A DNA stretch of 53,062 bases, from NCBI RefSeq assembly GCF_016612545.1, contig NZ_JAENRY010000082.1:1-53062 (forward strand). The letters run 5' to 3'. This document shows, piece after piece, positions 48,459 to 53,062 of this stretch. The position numbers were made by a program, and so were the translations under genes. The notes beneath the pieces are model-generated. The model had not been told where the DNA came from, did no database searches, and saw only the letters and a program-made list of their open reading frames with translations. Position 1 is the stretch's first letter. Each line of letters starts with the position of its first letter. The stretch is from Streptomyces sp. MBT65 (GTDB taxonomy: Bacteria > Actinomycetota > Actinomycetes > Streptomycetales > Streptomycetaceae).

Positions 48459-49688
48459 TCATGAGTCCCGCTCACCCTCCCGCAATTCCGCCGAACGCAG
48501 CGCGAGGATCAGATCGAGCCGGGTTCCCGGATCGTGCAGGGACGCGCCGAAGAGCTTCTCCAGTTGACGCAGGCGGTAGCGGACCGTCTGCGGGTGGATA
48601 TGGAGCCGGGCGGCGACATCGGGGACGTTGCTGCCGCTGAGCAGCCAGGCCAGCAAGGTCTCGGCCAGCCGAGGGCGTTGGCCCTCGGACGCGGCGTCGA
48701 GCGGCGCGAGGGCCCGTGACTCCAGTTGGGCCAGCAGGGGTTCGTCGCTGTGCAGCAGCAGCGTCGAGAGATGGTCGGCGCACAGCACCACGCCCTGCCG
48801 GGGCAGCACCCCGCGCCCCATCAGCCCCAGCGCCCGCGTGGCCCAGTGCAAGGACCGCGCGGCCTCGACGACCGGGACCGTGGGCCCGATCGCCGCCGGA
48901 CGGCCGCCCAGGCCGAGGACGAACGACCGCCCGCCGAACCGGCCGTAGCCCTCGGGATCCGGCACCAGCACCCGCGGCGGCCGTGACTCCATGTCCGCCA
49001 GCGCGCCCGGCATCGCCGGCGCCCGGTCTTCCGCACGTGGGTCGGCGGGGCCCGCCAGCGCGATCACGGCGACCCGTGACGGCACCCGCCAGCGCGCGCC
49101 GTGCGCCAGGTCCTGGAGCGCCTCCGGCGCCAACGGCCCATCGCCCAGCAGCAGTTCGAGCAGTCTTCGGCGCCGCCGCTCCACCTCGCCCGCGCTGCGC
49201 GACTGCCCCTGCGCGTACCCGGCGGCGGCCGCCTCCGCGACCTCGTGCACGGTACGGAACGCCAGCTCGCCCAGCGCGGCCACCACCGCCGAATCCAGGC
49301 CGAGCTCCTCCGCCGTACGACCCATCAGCCGCCAGGCGTGCAGCCCGCCCACGCGGATCGCCGACTGCAACGCCTCCAGGCTGCGGCCCTCCAGGGCCTC
49401 GCCACGGCCGAGTTCCTCGTAGTACGCCGCCGCCATCGCGGCGTTCTGGCCCTGCGGGTCCGCGATGTGGTCGACGAACAGCGTGAGCGCCTGCACCACC
49501 CCGGACCTGAGGTTCTCGCGGTAGGTCCCGTCGGCAGGCCGCGCGTACTCGGGCACCTGGCTGCGCACCACCTCCTCCACCTCGCTGGAAACGGCGGCCA
49601 GTTGGGCACGCAGCAGCTCGGCCAGGTCGGGGGGAAGCAGCACGCCTCCGGGCTCGGTGGGTACTCCGCGCGGGGTGGGGACAGCCAC
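48459..49688 (-). CDS. PucR/CdaR-type transcriptional regulator
   Basis: A 409-aa regulator. The C-terminus is the PucR helix-turn-helix: ETLLAWLLSGSNVPDVAARL, then HIHPQTVRYRLRQLEKLFG and TRLDLILALRSAELRE (about residues 335-405). The N-terminal half (LRAQLAAVSSEVEEVVRSQV, AYYEELGRGEALEG) is a helical sensor of the RsbT/DUF5931-like type, and the central part resembles a GGDEF-like CdaR fold without its motif. The GTG at 49688 has AAAGGAG at 8 nt; a GTG four codons upstream would overlap that RBS. It lies 122 bp after the esterase gene, beyond a hairpin, and is a candidate controller of the PKS-esterase operon or the cutinase. Confidence 0.88.
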   Translation of the reverse strand: MAVPTPRGVPTEPGGVLLPPDLAELLRAQLAAVSSEVEEVVRSQVPEYARPADGTYRENLRSGVVQALTLFVDHIADPQGQNAAMAAAYYEELGRGEALEGRSLEALQSAIRVGGLHAWRLMGRTAEELGLDSAVVAALGELAFRTVHEVAEAAAAGYAQGQSRSAGEVERRRRRLLELLLGDGPLAPEALQDLAHGARWRVPSRVAVIALAGPADPRAEDRAPAMPGALADMESRPPRVLVPDPEGYGRFGGRSFVLGLGGRPAAIGPTVPVVEAARSLHWATRALGLMGRGVLPRQGVVLCADHLSTLLLHSDEPLLAQLESRALAPLDAASEGQRPRLAETLLAWLLSGSNVPDVAARLHIHPQTVRYRLRQLEKLFGASLHDPGTRLDLILALRSAELREGERDS

Positions 49689-49747
49689 GACGGACACTCC
49701 TTTCCCCCGGAGGCGGCTCGCCCACGGACCGTTGCCCGTGGGACGAG

Positions 49748-49777
49748 GGGGACGTCCCGTGTTGGACGGACGTCCCC
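49748..49777. terminator. 10-bp perfect inverted repeat between esterase and PucR genes
   Basis: GGGGACGTCC (49748-49757) and GGACGTCCCC (49768-49777) flank a 10-nt loop. Each arm contains the palindrome GGACGTCC. It lies 34 bp after the esterase stop and 60 bp before the PucR start, so it could be either a terminator or an autoregulatory operator. Confidence 0.6.
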
Positions 49778-49810
49778 TGCGCTCCGTTCCGTGCCCCGGC
49801 TGCACCGACA

Positions 49811-50800
49811 TCACTCCGGCAGCCCCAGCGCACCGGCGAGCATCGGCCACGAGGCGGTGAACTCCCCTTTCCAGTAGGCCCAACTGTGTCCACCACCCGA
49901 GTAGAAGTGCGTCGTGACCGGAATCCCGAGCAGCGCGAGAACACCGGTGAAACTGTGCGCGGAGGGCCACAGCAGACTCTCCAACGCCTCGGGCAGCCAG
50001 TCGCCCGAACCCCCCACCACACCACTGCCGTTGGACACGTACAGAGGCGTCCCGCGCAGCCCGCCGGCCTGGGCACGCGGATTGAAGACGCGCCAAGTGA
50101 GCGCGTCCAGCAGGGGATTGCCCCACAGGGACAGCGGCGACAGGCTCTCGCGGGCCACGATCGCGTCCACCAGCGAGGGCACCCCGGGCGCCGTGGTGTC
50201 GAGGATCCCGCTGTAGGACGCGGCGGCGGTGAACGCGCCCGGGTGACGGGCCGCGTGCGCCATCGCGCCGTAGCCCCCGGTGGACACCCCGGCGACGGCC
50301 CGCACCCCGGACGCCCGGTAGTCGCGGGCCAACAGCGCCGGAATCTCCCGGAGTTGGAAGGTCTCGTAGTCGGGGCCGCCGCGCCAGACGCTCGGGATCC
50401 CCGTCGGACCCGCGTCCGGCATCGCCACGATCAGGTCGCGGCCCTCGGTGAACGCCTCGATGTCCGTCTCCCGCGTCCAGGACGTGTAGTCGTCGTGCGC
50501 CCCGTGCAGCAGATACAGCACGGGATACGTCCGAGCGGGCTGCGCGGCGAAGTCCGACGGCAGGATCAGCCGCACCGGCGCGCTGTGCCCCAGCGCGGGC
50601 GAGGACACGGACACGTCGAAGGTGCGCGCCGAGACCTGGGTCGCGGCCCGCGCCCGGCCCGCGGAGACCGTGGCGCCGAACAGCGCGGCCAGTCCCGTGG
50701 CCGCCGTGGCCCGGGCGACCGTACGGCGGGACAGGCCGACGGGCGGGCGGTGCGGCCCGTCGGCGCTCGGGGACGTTCCGGCAGGGCGATGGCAGGGCAT
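49811..50800 (-). CDS. Tat-exported esterase of the antigen 85/esterase D class
   Basis: A 329-aa alpha/beta hydrolase. The signal is Tat-like (LSRRTVARATAATGLAALFG, residues 23-42) and ends GRARAAT. The body is the esterase D/mycolyltransferase type: TYPVLYLLHGAHDDYTSW, the elbow GVSTGGYGAM with Ser173, and GGGHSWAYW near residue 305 with the catalytic His. Related proteins in mycolic-acid bacteria transfer acyl chains to trehalose, while others are carboxylesterases. It starts 9 nt after the PKS stop, and its GAGGAG RBS overlaps that stop, so the two are an operon. That makes it a candidate to release or transfer the PKS product outside the cell. Confidence 0.88.
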   Translation of the reverse strand: MPCHRPAGTSPSADGPHRPPVGLSRRTVARATAATGLAALFGATVSAGRARAATQVSARTFDVSVSSPALGHSAPVRLILPSDFAAQPARTYPVLYLLHGAHDDYTSWTRETDIEAFTEGRDLIVAMPDAGPTGIPSVWRGGPDYETFQLREIPALLARDYRASGVRAVAGVSTGGYGAMAHAARHPGAFTAAASYSGILDTTAPGVPSLVDAIVARESLSPLSLWGNPLLDALTWRVFNPRAQAGGLRGTPLYVSNGSGVVGGSGDWLPEALESLLWPSAHSFTGVLALLGIPVTTHFYSGGGHSWAYWKGEFTASWPMLAGALGLPE

Positions 50801-50809
50801 GGCGGCTCC

Positions 50810-53062
50810 TCAGTCCGGTTCGGCGGGTCCGCCCGGCGAGGCGAGCACCCGCCGCAGATGGGCGGCGATCTCGTCGACGTACGGCGGGTCGAGCAGCGAC
50901 AGGTGATGCCCCGCCACCGGTACGACCGTCAGCCGCGAGCACACCTCGTCCCAGCCGAGCCCGTCGTCGTCCCGTTCGTACGCCGGGTCGCGCACGGTGT
51001 GCGGAGCCGGTTCGGTGGCCCGGTACAGGACCACCCGGCCGTCGTACCGTCCCGGCCGGTGCGCCTCGCCGATCCGCAGGTCCAGGTACGAGGCACGCTG
51101 ATGCTCCAACGCGGCCGACGGCACCTGCACGGCCTCGCGCAGGATGCGCAGCACGAGGTCGATGCGCTCGCGGTCGTCGTCCATCGCCACGAGCTCGTCG
51201 TAGGGCAGGGCGAGTTGGACCCCGAAGGTGTCGGCGATGTGCCGGGCGAAGCCCGTGAGGTGGGTGCGGACACGGTCCGGCCGGGGGAGCGGACGTACGG
51301 CATCGATGAGCACGACGAGTGCGACCTCCCGCCCGGACGCGGTGAGTTGACGTGCCGTCTCCTGGGCGACGAATCCGCCGAAGGACCAACCAGCCAGCAG
51401 ATACGGCCCGTTGGGACAGGCGGCGATGATCTCCTCGGCATAGCGGCGGGCCTTCTCGGACACCGTGCGGGCGTCGTCGATCCGGTCCAGTCCGTGCACC
51501 GGCCGGTCGGCGCCCAGGTGTTGGGCGAGTGCGTGGTAGACGTCGGTGGTGCCGCCGGCGGCGTGGAAGAGGAAGAGCGGAGGGTGTGCCGAGTTGATCA
51601 ACCGGCCTACGCGGTCGGCCAGTTCGGCGACCGTGGTGGCCTCGAACAACTCGCGCAGATGCAGCGTGACGCCGAAGTCACCTTCCAGGGCGGTACGGAT
51701 ACGGACGGCCATGAGGGAATCCAGACCGAGGTCGGTCAGTGTCGTCGTGGAGGTGATCCGGGCCGCCGGATGACCGGTGACGGTGGCGATGTGGTGACTG
51801 ACGCGGGTAGCCACCGGGTCCTCCGGAACCGGAGCTGGGGTCGGCTCGGCCCATCCCTGCGTGGCTGTCGCCGCGACGGGAGTTCGGCCGTCGGTCCACC
51901 AGTACCGGACGTGGCGCCAGCGCGGCGCCGGGAGGTCGATGACGCGGCCGGACGGCAGCGGCAGGTCCAGTCCCGCCGCGTACAAGGTGCCCAACTCCGC
52001 GAGGAACGCGGCGGATCCGGCCGCGTCGCGGCGCAGCGTGCCGACGGTGAGGGCGCCGGGCACGTTGTCGGCGACGGCCCGGGTGAGGACCGGATGCGGC
52101 GAGATCTCCATGAACGCGGTGTGGCCGTCGGCCGCCGCGGCGGCGAGCGCCCGGTCCAGGCGCACCGGCCGACGCAGGTTGGCGGCCCAGTACTCGGCAT
52201 CGAACTCAGAGGCGCCGCGCGGCTCGTCGAGGACGGTGGAGTAGACGGGGATGCGCGGAGACCGGCCCCGCACGTCCGCGAGAGCCTCGACCAGTTCCGG
52301 CAGCAGCGGGTCCACCTGCGGCGAGTGCCCGGCTCCGACGACCCGCATCGCCCGGGCGGCCCGCCCGCGCTCCTCCAGCCCCCGCACCAGTCGCGCTACG
52401 GCCATCTCGTCGCCGGTGACGACCTTCTGCCGGGGCGAGGTGTGCACGGCGACCTGCACACCCGGGAAGTCCCGCTCCAGGGTGGCCAGTTCACCGTCCT
52501 CCAGGTCGACCACGGCCATCGCGCCACCCTGTAAACGCCCGAGCAGCCGCGCCCGTACGGCGACGATCCGGGCCGCGTCCGCCACGTCCAGCGCGCCCGC
52601 GCAGACGGCGGCGGCCACCTCACCCAGGGAGTGGCCGATCACGGCGACCGGTTCGACGCCGTACGACCGCCACATCTCGGCGAGCGCCAACTGGACCCCG
52701 AACAGGACGGGTTGGGCGACGTCCAGCCGGTCGAGATCCCCGGCGGAGGCGAGGTGCTCCTGAAGGGAGAAGTCGAACACATCGGCCACCTGAGCGTCGA
52801 GTTTCCCCACGGCGGCGGCGAACGCCGGTTCCTCCAGGAGCAGTTGGCGCCCCATGCCGGTCCACTGGCTGCCGTATCCGGAGAACACCCATACGGGACC
52901 GCGCCCCACGAGATCACGGTCGCCGGTCACCACTCGAGGGTCCTGGCCACCCTGCCCCAACGCGCCCAGAACATCGCCCAGTTCACCCCCGCTACCCGCG
53001 AGGATCGCGGCACGTACCGGCCCCCGCCCCGCCCGTCCCACCGATGTGGCGCGCACCCTCGC
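50810..53062 (-). CDS. Type I polyketide synthase, C-terminal AT-ACP-TE part (5' end outside window)
   Basis: Only the last 750 residues are in view; the frame stays open to the window edge, and a ketosynthase is expected beyond it. The acyltransferase has GYGSQWTGMG and the nucleophile GHSLGEV; the specificity position reads GAGHSPQV, not a standard malonyl (HAFH) or methylmalonyl (YASH) box. The carrier protein has LGLDSLMAVRIRTALE with the phosphopantetheine Ser. The thioesterase has FLFHAAGGTTDVYHAL, GWSFGGFVAQE, LIDAVR (Asp) and GHHLSLLDPP (His). The stretch PYDELVAMDDDRERIDLVL, then EHQRASYLDLR, resembles the TE of mycobacterial Pks13 as I recall it. No reductive domains lie between AT and ACP. 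Confidence 0.93.
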   Translation of the reverse strand, partial: ARVRATSVGRAGRGPVRAAILAGSGGELGDVLGALGQGGQDPRVVTGDRDLVGRGPVWVFSGYGSQWTGMGRQLLLEEPAFAAAVGKLDAQVADVFDFSLQEHLASAGDLDRLDVAQPVLFGVQLALAEMWRSYGVEPVAVIGHSLGEVAAAVCAGALDVADAARIVAVRARLLGRLQGGAMAVVDLEDGELATLERDFPGVQVAVHTSPRQKVVTGDEMAVARLVRGLEERGRAARAMRVVGAGHSPQVDPLLPELVEALADVRGRSPRIPVYSTVLDEPRGASEFDAEYWAANLRRPVRLDRALAAAAADGHTAFMEISPHPVLTRAVADNVPGALTVGTLRRDAAGSAAFLAELGTLYAAGLDLPLPSGRVIDLPAPRWRHVRYWWTDGRTPVAATATQGWAEPTPAPVPEDPVATRVSHHIATVTGHPAARITSTTTLTDLGLDSLMAVRIRTALEGDFGVTLHLRELFEATTVAELADRVGRLINSAHPPLFLFHAAGGTTDVYHALAQHLGADRPVHGLDRIDDARTVSEKARRYAEEIIAACPNGPYLLAGWSFGGFVAQETARQLTASGREVALVVLIDAVRPLPRPDRVRTHLTGFARHIADTFGVQLALPYDELVAMDDDRERIDLVLRILREAVQVPSAALEHQRASYLDLRIGEAHRPGRYDGRVVLYRATEPAPHTVRDPAYERDDDGLGWDEVCSRLTVVPVAGHHLSLLDPPYVDEIAAHLRRVLASPGGPAEPD

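Noticed and set aside
48459..51389. A single 976-codon gene covering PucR, esterase and part of the PKS strand
   Set aside because: Only the last 409 codons read as a PucR regulator. Upstream the frame is a shadow of the esterase and PKS, which have clear motifs in another frame.

Overview
The window has very high G+C, strong G/C bias at third codon positions, frequent GTG and TTG starts, many Sec/Tat/lipoprotein exports and short intergenic hairpins without U-tracts. The gene families (DUF5709, DUF3516 helicase, zinc-independent L31, SsuABCD preceded by an actinobacterial leader peptide, PNGase A, GH78, SpvB/RHS proteins, nSTAND-WD40) point to a Streptomyces or close relative. I see no rRNA, tRNA, CRISPR array or intact insertion sequence.

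Layout. 0-5.3 kb: housekeeping-like genes (helicase-tesB operon, membrane hydrolase, DUF5709-L31B). 5.5-9.3 kb: a translationally coupled pair of ABC exporter half-transporters whose nucleotide-binding domains are degenerate in complementary ways. 9.5-13.5 kb: a lipoprotein with an L,D-transpeptidase-type fold, a PNGase A-like protein and a dicarboxylate symporter. 13.6-19.6 kb: three regulator/target pairs: SDR with TetR, GlxA-type regulator with an HD protein, and a MarR with a histidine-rich tail divergent from an ABC exporter. 19.6-20.4 kb: an MltG-like transglycosylase.

20.6-26.6 kb: a sulfonate-sulfur operon on the minus strand (leader peptide ending in a Cys cluster, ssuC, ssuB, ssuA, ssuD, then a flavin monooxygenase). 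The 3' end of the monooxygenase is followed by at least four decayed tandem copies of its own C-terminal coding segment, the strangest DNA in the window. 26.6-31.8 kb: a YjbQ protein whose stop codon lies in a heptanucleotide repeat, a Tat-exported GH78 rhamnosidase with LacI-type operators, and a methyltransferase.

32.3-43.1 kb looks like a conflict island: a 2,194-residue secreted SpvB/RHS protein with an unrecognised C-terminal tip, an overlapping small acidic ORF that is a good immunity candidate, a secreted ricin-B lectin, and an HTH-P-loop-TM-WD40 protein that appears to have lost most of its STAND NTPase. 43.2-48.3 kb encodes secreted hydrolases (two-domain cell-wall hydrolase, alpha/beta hydrolase, cutinase) and an OsmC protein. 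48.4-53.1 kb holds a PucR-type regulator downstream of a two-gene operon: the end of a type I PKS (AT-ACP-TE) whose thioesterase resembles that of mycobacterial Pks13, and a Tat-exported antigen-85-like esterase. The PKS runs off the right edge.

All functions are read from motifs and remembered family features. No database search was run.
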